Of a stretch of 20,490 bases of DNA, positions 1 through 9,968 are shown piece after piece. Position numbers and translations under genes: made by a program. This stretch comes from CBFDBF01 sp050295355. GTDB taxonomy: Bacteria; Pseudomonadota; Gammaproteobacteria; Chromatiales; Chromatiaceae. Under the pieces are notes generated by a model, which saw only the letters and a program-made list of their open reading frames with translations, made no database searches and had not been told where the DNA came from. The stretch's first letter is position 1. Every line of letters starts with the position of its first letter. The DNA is taken from contig JBNKPL010000039.1 of the NCBI GenBank assembly GCA_050295355.1, positions 1-20,490 of the forward strand, in the 5' to 3' direction.

Positions 1-966
1 TCCATCATGAACGACGACCAGATCAAGGAGTTCGAGGCGACCATGGAGTGCAACCTCGCCATCTCCGTCAGCGGCCTGGGCCGTTTCCGTATCAACGTCT
101 TCCGCCAGCGCGGGGACGTGGCCATGGTGGTGCGCTACATCAAAGGACAGATCCCCTCCCTGGAAGAGCTGAACCTGCCGCCTACGCTGCGTAACCTGAT
201 CATGGAGCCACGCGGCCTCATCCTGGTGGTGGGTTCCACCGGCTCGGGTAAATCCACCACCCTGGCCTCCATGATCGACCACCGCAACCAGAACACCACC
301 GGCCATATCCTCACCATCGAAGACCCGGTGGAGTTCCTGCATACCCACAAGAAGTCGGTGGTGGACCAGCGTGAGGTAGGACTGGACACGCTGAGTTACG
401 AAAACGCCCTGAAGAACGCCATGCGCGAGGCGCCGGACGTCATCCTCATCGGTGAGATTCGCGACCGCGCCACCATGCAGCATGCCATCGCCTACGCCGA
501 GACGGGCCACCTCTGCCTCTCCACCCTGCACGCCAACAACGCCAACCAGGCCCTCGACCGGGTGGTCAACTTCTTCCCGGACAGCGCCCACCATCAGCTG
601 TTCATGGACCTCTCCCTCAACCTCAAGGCGGTGATCTCCCAGCGCCTGATCAAAGGGGTGGACGGCAAGCGGGTGCCGGCGGTGGAGATCATGCTGCTCT
701 CCACTTTCGTGGCCGAGCTGATCCAGAAGGGGGACATCCACAGCATCAAGGACGCCATGGAGCAGGGTGGCGAACGCGGCATGCAGACCTTCGACCAGGC
801 CCTGTACAACCTCTACAAGGAGGGCAAGATCGACCTGGAAAACGCCCTCGCCAACGCCGATTCGCGCAACAACCTCTCGCTGCGGATCCGGCTGTCCGAA
901 AGCGGAGAGATGGATGTGCAGGAGGCCGGCGGACACCTGAAAATCGGCAGCGAAGATTTCCAGTAA
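1..966 (+). CDS. pilU: Type IV pilus retraction ATPase PilU, 5'-truncated by window edge
   Basis: Cytoplasmic hexameric secretion-type ATPase that assists PilT in retracting type IV pili during twitching. The frame is open to the left edge, so roughly the first 60 residues are missing compared with the usual length of about 380; the first Met in view (position 7) is internal. Counting from that Met, the Walker A motif GSTGSGKS lies at 76-83, an Asp box (IEDPVEF) near 104-110, Walker B (DVILIGEIRD) at 144-153 and the His box (STLHANN) near 172-178. The C-terminal part, with GMQTFDQALYNLYKEGKI followed by ALANAD, is typical of PilU rather than PilT. A pilT gene probably lies just upstream, outside the window (inference from common gene order). 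It ends 99 bp before glgP. Confidence 0.92.
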   Translation, partial: SIMNDDQIKEFEATMECNLAISVSGLGRFRINVFRQRGDVAMVVRYIKGQIPSLEELNLPPTLRNLIMEPRGLILVVGSTGSGKSTTLASMIDHRNQNTTGHILTIEDPVEFLHTHKKSVVDQREVGLDTLSYENALKNAMREAPDVILIGEIRDRATMQHAIAYAETGHLCLSTLHANNANQALDRVVNFFPDSAHHQLFMDLSLNLKAVISQRLIKGVDGKRVPAVEIMLLSTFVAELIQKGDIHSIKDAMEQGGERGMQTFDQALYNLYKEGKIDLENALANADSRNNLSLRIRLSESGEMDVQEAGGHLKIGSEDFQ

Positions 967-1021
967 CGGAAAATTCACGCGGACCCCTGTCCCCGCCGCT
1001 GGAAACCGTTCGCCGGGTGGC

Positions 1022-1030
1022 TGCATAATA
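1022..1030 (+). promoter_or_regulatory. Weak candidate -10 element ahead of glgP
   Basis: CATAAT at 1024-1029, preceded by TG at 1022-1023, resembles an extended -10 box about 36 bp before the glgP start. No convincing -35 hexamer is found 16-18 bp upstream, so this is only a possibility. Confidence 0.22.
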
Positions 1031-1065
1031 AACGCCATCTACCGTTTTCAACCCGGTCTTGCCCC

Positions 1066-3588
<2,523 letters not shown>

Positions 3589-3660
3589 GTAGAAGGGATA
3601 GCCACACGCTCCACTTGGACCGTGCTTGGTGCTGCCGCATGAGCAGCCGGATACTGTCTG

Positions 3661-3674
3661 AGGAGAGCGGTTTG
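3661..3674 (+). promoter_or_regulatory. Shine-Dalgarno deciding a TTG start
   Basis: AGGAG at 3661-3665 lies six bases before TTG at 3672-3674. The upstream in-frame ATGs at 3615 and 3639 have no such site, and the extra N-terminal residues they would add (starting MDRAWCC) do not look like the family. Confidence 0.6.
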
Positions 3675-4733
3675 GGTTCCGTCAAAAAGATCAAGGCAAA
3701 GGATCTGCAGGTCGGCATGTATGTGGACCTGTCCGGGGGCTGGTTCCGGCACCCCTTTGTGCGCAATCAATTCATTATCCGGACGCAGCAGGAACTCGAC
3801 GAAGTCCGCAAATGCGGCTTCAAAGAGATTACGGTCGACTTCAACAAAAGCAAACTGGCGCCAGAAATCGAGCGCCCCAATGCGTCCATTGGGGAGCTGG
3901 CCCATGTCAGCCACAGCAACGACGCGCCAGCGGACCCCCGTGAGAACGGCGGCACGCCAAAGAAGTGGAATCCGGAAACCCTGGTGCCGGCAGAGCTGTC
4001 GGAGGTGCTGCACGATAAAAAGATGTCGCCGCAGCGCAAGTCGCAAGCGGTTTACAAACATACCCGCGAGATGATGACCCGTCTGCTGGAGAGCCCCACC
4101 GCGGAGAACATCCATGCCGGGAAAAAGACCATCCACGCCGTCACGGATGTGATCCTGTCGGAAGACGACACCGCCGCCAACCTGCTGCGCATCACCTCCC
4201 ACGACTTCTACACCTACACCCACTCGGTGAATGTGGGGGTACTGGCGCTACTGCTGGCCAAATCCATGTTTAAACACACCGACCTCCATGACTTACACGA
4301 ACTGGGGGCGGGATTTTTTCTCCATGACCTGGGCAAGGTCAAGGTGGACCCGGCCATCATCAACAAGCCGGGGCGCCTCTCGGAACAGGAGATGGGCCGC
4401 ATGCGCACCCATCCCTATCAGGGCTACCAACTGCTGAAAGATGCGAACGCCCTGTCCAAAGAGTGCAAATACATCGTGCTGCAGCACCATGAACTGTACG
4501 ATGGCACCGGCTACCCGAAAAGGCTGAAAGGCGACGAGATCCACATCTACGGCAAGATCTGCTGCATCGCCGACGTCTTCGACGCCCTCACCTCCGAACG
4601 CTCTTACAAAAAGAGGTTAGGCCGATTCGAGGCGCTGCAGCTGATGCGGGATCAGATGCTGGATCACTTTCACCACGAAGTGTTCGACGAATTCGTACTG
4701 CTGTTCAGTGATCCCAGGGCGGGCGGCCTATAG
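3672..4733 (+). CDS. DUF3391 / HD-GYP domain phosphohydrolase, likely cyclic-di-GMP phosphodiesterase
   Basis: Predicted soluble phosphodiesterase that hydrolyses cyclic di-GMP, by analogy with HD-GYP proteins. With the TTG start at 3672 it has 353 residues. The N-terminus (KKIKAKDLQVGMYV, then a segment with GWFRHPFVRNQF) matches the DUF3391 module often fused to HD-GYP domains. The HD-GYP core follows: HSVNVGVLA near 187-195, the metal-binding HD pair at His218-Asp219 within HDLGK, then HH...DGTGYP with Gly280-Tyr281-Pro282, and ADVFDALTSERSYK near 302-315. All signature residues are intact, so an active enzyme is expected. It overlaps djlA by six bases at the convergent stops. A longer form from ATG 3615 or 3639 is possible but less likely. 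Confidence 0.88.
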   Translation: MGSVKKIKAKDLQVGMYVDLSGGWFRHPFVRNQFIIRTQQELDEVRKCGFKEITVDFNKSKLAPEIERPNASIGELAHVSHSNDAPADPRENGGTPKKWNPETLVPAELSEVLHDKKMSPQRKSQAVYKHTREMMTRLLESPTAENIHAGKKTIHAVTDVILSEDDTAANLLRITSHDFYTYTHSVNVGVLALLLAKSMFKHTDLHDLHELGAGFFLHDLGKVKVDPAIINKPGRLSEQEMGRMRTHPYQGYQLLKDANALSKECKYIVLQHHELYDGTGYPKRLKGDEIHIYGKICCIADVFDALTSERSYKKRLGRFEALQLMRDQMLDHFHHEVFDEFVLLFSDPRAGGL

Positions 4734-5528
4734 ACCACGCTCTTCTTTAATACGCTCGTAGGCCTGGCGGATCTCGTGGGTCTTCTGGGCCGCGATCTTC
4801 ATCATCTCCTCGGGCAGCCCCTTGGCCACCAGCTTGTCGGGATGGTGCTGGCTGAGCAGCCGCCGGTAGGCCTTCTTCACCTCGGCGTCCGAACTGCTGG
4901 GGGAGATGTTCAGAATCGCATAGGCATCCTCCAGGGAGGGTCCCTTGGGTTTCGGCGCGGCGCGCCCGCCCCCCGTGTAGTGGCGCTCCGCCCGGAGCAT
5001 CTGTTCCAGCCGCCGGAACTGGGCCTCCGATATGCCGAGCCGCCGGCAGATCCGTAACAGCAGACGCTCCTCCGCCGGGTCCAGGCGGCCGTCCGCGTAG
5101 GCGGCCTGGAGTTGGATCTCCACGAACATCTGGATCAGGGTGTGGCGACGGTGACACTCACGGCGAAACTGGTCCAGCACCTCGTCCAGGGGAAAATCGG
5201 CCTTCTTGCCCTCACCGAACAACCGAATGGCGGTCTGGCGCAACTGCTGGCCGAGATCCATCTGGTCCATCACCAGGCGGGCCAGGCTGATCTCGTCCTC
5301 GGTGACGCGCCCGTCCGCCTTGGCCACGTGGCCCATGACGGAGAAGGTGGCGGTAAAGAAGGCGGTCTGCACCCGCTCCCGGTTCCCCGGCTCCAGCAGG
5401 TCATCCTGCGGCAGCCCGCGAAATCCCTTATCCAGATTGTGCCCCAGCACCGCGCCCAGCAGGGCCCCCAGGGGTCCCCCCACCATGAAACCAAAGGCGC
5501 CGCCCAGCACTTTTCCCCACCAACTCAC
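4728..5528 (-). CDS. djlA: DjlA-type membrane-anchored J-domain co-chaperone
   Basis: Inner-membrane co-chaperone that stimulates the ATPase of DnaK. The 266 residues show the DjlA order: a glycine-rich N-terminal membrane span (about 8-30, with GGPLGALLGAVLG), a TerB-like acidic helical domain (about 50-180, with KADGRVTEDEI and YADGRLDPAEE), a linker around 185-200, and a C-terminal J domain (about 200-266) with the essential HPD tripeptide at 229-231. The start is GTG at 5526-5528, supported by GGGAG at 5536-5540 seven bases upstream. The J domain is at the very C-terminus, as expected. Transcription converges on the HD-GYP gene; no terminator separates them. Confidence 0.93.
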   Translation of the reverse strand: MSWWGKVLGGAFGFMVGGPLGALLGAVLGHNLDKGFRGLPQDDLLEPGNRERVQTAFFTATFSVMGHVAKADGRVTEDEISLARLVMDQMDLGQQLRQTAIRLFGEGKKADFPLDEVLDQFRRECHRRHTLIQMFVEIQLQAAYADGRLDPAEERLLLRICRRLGISEAQFRRLEQMLRAERHYTGGGRAAPKPKGPSLEDAYAILNISPSSSDAEVKKAYRRLLSQHHPDKLVAKGLPEEMMKIAAQKTHEIRQAYERIKEERGL

Positions 5529-5560
5529 GGCTCATCTCCCTACAGGATTAACGGTCGGCA

Positions 5561-5590
5561 AGAATAGCCTTCCCACCCCTTCACGTCCAA
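5561..5590 (-). promoter_or_regulatory. Candidate sigma70 promoter of djlA
   Basis: On the minus strand TTGGAC (5585-5590) and TATTCT (5561-5566) are separated by 18 bp, about 33 bp before the djlA GTG start. Spacing is good and both boxes match the consensus in four positions. Not tested. Confidence 0.4.
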
Positions 5591-5711
5591 TGACAAAAGA
5601 CAAAATCCGATACTGGCGCAACCCCGTGTTTCGTGCCTACAATGAATCATAGAGGCCACTCATGGAGAGAGGGGCAAATTCGAAACCACTTACGATCAGG
5701 AGTACTGCGAT

Positions 5712-6005
5712 ATGAAAACACCTCGTCCTATCGTAGGGGCCTGGTACCAAAACCAGGAGGGGGAGACGCTGGAGATTGTCGCCCTGGACCCGGAAGAGAA
5801 GACCATTGAAGTCCAGTTCTATGACGGCACGGTGGAGGAGTACGATTACGTGACCTGGGCCGAGCTGGAAATGCGCAACGCCGAGCCCCCGGAGGACTGG
5901 TCCGGCTCCCTGGACCTGGCCGGCGACGACTATGGCGTAGACCTGGACCGTCCCGCCGGAGAGCTCCATTCCAATCCGCTGGACGATATCGACCAGCAGG
6001 AATAA
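5712..6005 (+). CDS. Small acidic protein, DUF6763-like
   Basis: A 97-residue acidic soluble protein without signal peptide or membrane segment. AGGAG at 5698-5702 lies nine bases before the ATG, a good ribosome binding site. The N-terminal half (GAWYQNQEGETLEIVALD, then IEVQFYDGTVEEYD and TWAELEM) looks like a small beta-barrel-type fold with alternating hydrophobic and charged positions. The C-terminal third is rich in Asp, Pro and Glu and probably disordered. I associate this pattern with the uncharacterised DUF6763 family of proteobacteria, from memory only. Function unknown. It is followed by a terminator-like hairpin, so it is probably a single-gene unit. Confidence 0.75.
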   Translation: MKTPRPIVGAWYQNQEGETLEIVALDPEEKTIEVQFYDGTVEEYDYVTWAELEMRNAEPPEDWSGSLDLAGDDYGVDLDRPAGELHSNPLDDIDQQE

Positions 6006-6015
6006 CCACCTGATT

Positions 6016-6056
6016 AGCCAATATAAGTAAGACCGGATCTAAAGTATTGGCTTTTT
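6016..6056 (+). terminator. Hairpin with T-run after the 97-aa gene
   Basis: AGCCAATA (6016-6023) and TATTGGCT (6045-6052) are perfect complements and are followed at once by a T run (6052-6056). The 21-base loop is long but holds AGA/TCT that can extend pairing. This probably ends transcription of the 97-aa gene; it could instead be an operator for the next gene. Confidence 0.5.
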
Positions 6057-6114
6057 CAACCGATACTATAGATGAGACTGATAGTCACCACCCGAAATGC
6101 GGAGGGGGTGTAGC

Positions 6115-6327
6115 ATGATCACAATCATCGACATGGTATCCGGCAAGCTGGTCTTCCAAAGCCTGGAAAAAGACCCTGTTTCCACCCTGGAGTGCCGTCC
6201 TGAAACGGCCGTTCCCTTCTCCGCGCCTCGACTGCAGGAATACAGTGATGTAACCCCGGAGCCGGAGAGCGGTATGCCGCCGGGACTGGCCCTGGTGCCG
6301 GTTGAGGATCTCCTGAAAGGGAAATAG
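6115..6327 (+). CDS. Small hypothetical protein (70 aa)
   Basis: ATG at 6115 is chosen because GGAGG (6101-6105) lies nine bases upstream; an in-frame ATG at 6097 would overlap the ribosome binding site itself. The protein begins MITIIDMVSGKLVFQ, which looks like one or two beta strands, and continues with a Pro/Glu-rich stretch. It has no membrane segment, signal peptide, cysteine pair or recognised motif. It converges on the large FGE-like gene with only six bases between stops. Function unknown; the ribosome binding site and compact placement suggest it is real. Confidence 0.55.
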   Translation: MITIIDMVSGKLVFQSLEKDPVSTLECRPETAVPFSAPRLQEYSDVTPEPESGMPPGLALVPVEDLLKGK

Positions 6328-6333
6328 AGGCCG

Positions 6334-9300
6334 TTACAGATCCCGGGCCACCCGGAATCCGATGTCCGGCAGCCGGACGTCCGGCTTGAAATGACTGCGG
6401 GCGGTGGAACTCATACTCGGCGAAGGTTTGTCATAGGCCCCGTCCCGGGCCACCCGCTCCACGCACCCCGGCTCCACCCAGGCGCTGCCGTCCCGCGGCG
6501 CGCCGCTGTAGTTGCCGTGGTAGCAATCCTCCACCCACTCGCGGACATTACCCGCCGTGTCATACAGGCCGTATCCGTTGGGCTTGAAACTGCCGCTGGG
6601 CGCGGTGGATTTACGGTCCCACTCACTGCCGCAATCGAAACAGTTGGCGTTCCCCTTGCCCGCCTGGTAGCCCCACCAATAGGTACTGTCGCTGCCGCCG
6701 CGGGCGGCGAACTCCCACTCCGCCTCGGTGGGCAGGCGGTAGCGCTTGCCGCTGCGCTTGGAAAGCCACTCCACATAGGCCTGGGCATCGTTCCAGCTCA
6801 CGTTGATCACCGGCCGGTCGCCGCGTCCCCAGCCCTTGTCATCGGGTAATTTGCGGCCGCTGGCGCGGGCGAACTGATCGTACTCCTTGAAGGTCACCTC
6901 GCCACGGCTGATGGCAAAGGCCTTTAGGGTCACCTGCCGCACGGGCCGCTCATCGGCGGAGAGCTGGCTCCGGCTGTTGCCCATGGTGAACACTCCACCG
7001 TCGATCCGGAGCATGGCGGGACCGATCTTCACGTCTTTCAACAGGGTGCCGGTAGCGGACGGCTTTTTCGCTTCCCCGGCGGGCGCCTTGGCGCTCTCTT
7101 TCTCCTCTGGCGCCTGGACGGCCGGAACCTGGGTCTGAACCATCTCTTCCCGCTCGGCCGGCTCCTCTGGCAACACCGTCATCTGGGCGCGGCCCGCATC
7201 GCCGCCCAACAGCAAAGAGAACAGTTCGCCGCCGCCCAGCAGCAGCGCCATCCCCTCCAGCACGATAAACAGCAGCACCGCGCCCAGGGCGATACCCGCG
7301 ATGTTGAATTTGCTCTGGCCCGAATCGGCGGGGAGACCCGGCCGTTCCCTGGGCCGCTCATCGGCGGACGTATCCAAGCGCGCCTCTCTCTCCAGGCGCC
7401 CGATCTCCTGCTGCAGCTGGGTATACGCCGCCTGGGCCTCCTCCAGCTCCCGCTTCAGGTGATCGATATCAGCGTCCCGATCCTCCAGGGCGTCCTCCAG
7501 GCGCTGCCGTTCCCCGTCCGCCTGCTCGATCTGATGTTCCCGCTTCTCGATCAGGCTCTGCAGGCGCTCCAGCTCCTGGGCCTGCGCTATATCCTCAACC
7601 TCGTCCCCAGAAGCCTTTTTTTTTAGGCGTTGAAGCTCCTGTTGCAGCTCCTCTTTTTCCGCCGCCGCATGGGCCTTCACCACATCCAGCTCCACGCGCA
7701 GGGAATCCAGCTCCGCGGCGAGCGCCGCCGTGTCTCCGCCTTTGCTCTCGCCCTTCTCAATGTCACGCACCGTTTTGCGCAAGAACTCCAGCTCTTCCAG
7801 CTGCCAGTTTTTCTCGATGCCGAGATCCTTGATCTTCTGTTCTGCTTTTCCCAGGGCGTCCCGCAGGGTTTTCATCTCCGCCACATCGGCGACGTCGGCG
7901 GAGTCGGGCGCCTCCGCCAGCTGTGCCCGCAGACGCTGCAGCTCTTCCTCGCTTTCGCGTTTAACCCGCGCCAGCTCCTCCCTTACCGCGTCCAGCTCCT
8001 GTTGCTGTTCGCTGCCCGCCTCCTGCTCCTTGAACAGTTCGTCCACCCGTTGCGACAGCGCCTCCCGCTCCCGGTTGGCGATGGTGGCCGCCTCGCGCTG
8101 CTTCTCCAGTTCGATGGTCAGCTGCGCCAGCTCCTGCTCCGCCGCCTCGTGTTTCGTCCTTGCCGACTCCAGCTGCGACTTGTACTCCTGGGCCTCGGCT
8201 TTTACCTGCTCCAGCGCCTCGCGCTCACTGTCCGCGGATGTCTGCTCCGCCTGCTGCCGCTCCACCTGGGCGCCGAGTTCAGACAGCTTCTCCTTGGCCT
8301 GATCCCGCTCCGCACGCATAGCCGCCAATTCCTGCTCATAGGCCGCCGACTTTGCCTGCACCTCGGCCAGTGACGCCTGCAACGTCTCCGACCGCTGCTG
8401 CAGCTCCTGCAACGAGGACTGTCCGTTGGTCGTCTGTTGCTTGCTCGCCTCCAGCAGGGCTTTGCTCTTGTCGAACGCCTCTTTCAGCGCCTTGCGCTCC
8501 GCGCCCCATTTGGCCTCGGCCTGCCGATTCTGCTCTTCCAGTTTCTTCAGCTGGGCAAGCAGGGTCCTGATCTGGACCTTGGCCTTATCCAATTCCGCCC
8601 CGGCCTTGGCCGGCGCCTGAGCAGGCGCGGCCGCCGCCGGCTCCGCGGCCGGCTGTATGGGCGTGACAAAGGCGGTCCTCTCATGGGGATGGGTCTCTTT
8701 GGTGCGGGCATCCGGCGGCGACGAACCTATACCCCCCTCCAGCACGGCCACATCGTGCCCGTGTTCAATCAGCAGAAAAGCAGCGGTGGCGCTCTGTTCG
8801 CCGAAATCACAGTAGACGATGTACTGGCGGTCCGGGGCCAGACTCGAGGCCTCGTAGCGGATGTTACTCAGCGGGACGTTGATACTGCCGCGGATGTGTT
8901 CCGCCTCATGCACCTGGGGTGCCCGCACATCCAGCCACAGGGCGGTTCCATTTTCGACCCGCGCGGCCGCATCCTCATAGCTCACCAGCATGGCCAGCGG
9001 ACGCTTCACGAACTGGATGAAATCCTCTTTGCCGAGACGCAACAGAACGCCGTCGCTCAACATGGTGACGGTGCTGTTGCGCGGGCTGTCCGACAGCAGC
9101 GCCTCTTCTCCGAAGGCGTCACCCGGCCCCAGCTGCGCCAGTTCCACCGGCTCGGACCCGTTCTCAAGCCGCCGGGTAACGCTGGCGCTGCCCTTGTGGA
9201 TCAGAAAAAAATAGTCGCCGGCGCCGCCCTGACGGATCACCTCGTCACCCGCTTTTACCTGCACCTGTTCCATGCGCATCATGACGCTCTGGATATTGGC

Positions 9301-9756
9301 GGCGGGAATCTGCTGGAATATGCGGGACTGCAGGAGTTGGGACATCCAGTCATCGGCGCCCATACCGCCCAGCTCATCCACCCGATAGTCTTCGTTCCGG
9401 GACTGCCCCAACAGATCACTGAGGAACCGTTTGTCCACCTCCACACACTCCACCCGGCCTAACGCGCGGGCGGAGACCTTGCGCGGTATCTGGTGGGCAA
9501 GCGGGAAGCGGGCCTTATCACTGGCGGAGTTTATACGCTCCACTTCCCGGCCGGCGGCCAGCAGTGCCACTTCGCCGGACAGCAGATAGATGTTGTTCGG
9601 GGTGGTGTCGCCCTGCCGGAACAGGTAGTCGCCGCTGTTCAGCTTATGGAACCGCGCCTGGTCCATGAAGGTCTGCAACGCCTTGTCCGGCAAGGTATTG
9701 AGGGGGACCAGCCGTTTCAGCGTTTGTAAGATATTCTTTTTAGGCGCCAACGCCAT
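6334..9756 (-). CDS. Fusion protein: tandem cNMP-binding-like, rhodanese, coiled coil, membrane span, FGE/SUMF1-like domain
   Basis: An 1140-residue protein with a rare domain chain. Residues about 15-120 form a degenerate cyclic-nucleotide-binding fold (SGDYLFRQGD). About 140-255 form a better one with a phosphate-binding-cassette-like FGEEALLSDSPR, Phe215 to Arg226. About 258-345 are a rhodanese domain (LWLDVRAP) whose active-site Cys316 lies in the loop YCDFGEQS. About 385-800 are a Glu/Gln/Lys/Ala-rich coiled coil. A single membrane span follows at about 817-845. The C-terminus, about 905-1140, is FGE-sulfatase/SUMF1-like (GGVFTMGNS, RLPTEAEWEFAARGG, YDTAGNVREWVEDC, IGFRVA). The usual RGGSW motif with its cysteine reads RDGAY, so this domain is probably a binding module rather than a formylglycine generator. 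Inferred layout: cytoplasmic sensor half, extracytoplasmic FGE half. There is no clear Shine-Dalgarno before ATG 9756. An A9 run lies at codons 711-714. Confidence 0.9.
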   Translation of the reverse strand: MALAPKKNILQTLKRLVPLNTLPDKALQTFMDQARFHKLNSGDYLFRQGDTTPNNIYLLSGEVALLAAGREVERINSASDKARFPLAHQIPRKVSARALGRVECVEVDKRFLSDLLGQSRNEDYRVDELGGMGADDWMSQLLQSRIFQQIPAANIQSVMMRMEQVQVKAGDEVIRQGGAGDYFFLIHKGSASVTRRLENGSEPVELAQLGPGDAFGEEALLSDSPRNSTVTMLSDGVLLRLGKEDFIQFVKRPLAMLVSYEDAAARVENGTALWLDVRAPQVHEAEHIRGSINVPLSNIRYEASSLAPDRQYIVYCDFGEQSATAAFLLIEHGHDVAVLEGGIGSSPPDARTKETHPHERTAFVTPIQPAAEPAAAAPAQAPAKAGAELDKAKVQIRTLLAQLKKLEEQNRQAEAKWGAERKALKEAFDKSKALLEASKQQTTNGQSSLQELQQRSETLQASLAEVQAKSAAYEQELAAMRAERDQAKEKLSELGAQVERQQAEQTSADSEREALEQVKAEAQEYKSQLESARTKHEAAEQELAQLTIELEKQREAATIANREREALSQRVDELFKEQEAGSEQQQELDAVREELARVKRESEEELQRLRAQLAEAPDSADVADVAEMKTLRDALGKAEQKIKDLGIEKNWQLEELEFLRKTVRDIEKGESKGGDTAALAAELDSLRVELDVVKAHAAAEKEELQQELQRLKKKASGDEVEDIAQAQELERLQSLIEKREHQIEQADGERQRLEDALEDRDADIDHLKRELEEAQAAYTQLQQEIGRLEREARLDTSADERPRERPGLPADSGQSKFNIAGIALGAVLLFIVLEGMALLLGGGELFSLLLGGDAGRAQMTVLPEEPAEREEMVQTQVPAVQAPEEKESAKAPAGEAKKPSATGTLLKDVKIGPAMLRIDGGVFTMGNSRSQLSADERPVRQVTLKAFAISRGEVTFKEYDQFARASGRKLPDDKGWGRGDRPVINVSWNDAQAYVEWLSKRSGKRYRLPTEAEWEFAARGGSDSTYWWGYQAGKGNANCFDCGSEWDRKSTAPSGSFKPNGYGLYDTAGNVREWVEDCYHGNYSGAPRDGSAWVEPGCVERVARDGAYDKPSPSMSSTARSHFKPDVRLPDIGFRVARDL
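7616..7624 (-). other. A9 homopolymer (slippery run) inside the coiled-coil coding sequence
   Basis: Nine consecutive T on the plus strand give coding-strand CTA AAA AAA AAG (Leu711, Lys712-714). Adding one A leads to TGA after residue 720; losing one leads to TAG after residue 722. Either slip would give a protein with the nucleotide-binding and rhodanese modules but no membrane span or FGE-like domain. Confidence 0.6.
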
Positions 9757-9968
9757 AGATCAAACCCAAGGTTAATTATTGGCGGGAACCTCCGTTCCCC
9801 ATTTTCGCGGGATACGCTATCCATGGCCGTAATCCGGCCAAGATAGCCGTTGCGCCGGGGCTTGGCAATGCCATTACGCCGCGCCGGCCCGCACTTTCAT
9901 GTTCTCCCGTGGCGACGCATAATCGAAACAGACCCCACCGGAGACAGTCGCAAGACAGATTGTAGTAG

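Noticed and set aside
7630..8373. Leucine-rich plus-strand frame opposite the coiled-coil region
   Set aside because: Leu and Arg richness comes from reverse reading of Glu/Gln/Lys codons; no plausible ribosome binding site or fold.
8437..9462. 341-codon plus-strand frame opposite the nucleotide-binding and rhodanese region
   Set aside because: The opposite strand encodes clear domains throughout; this frame shows none.
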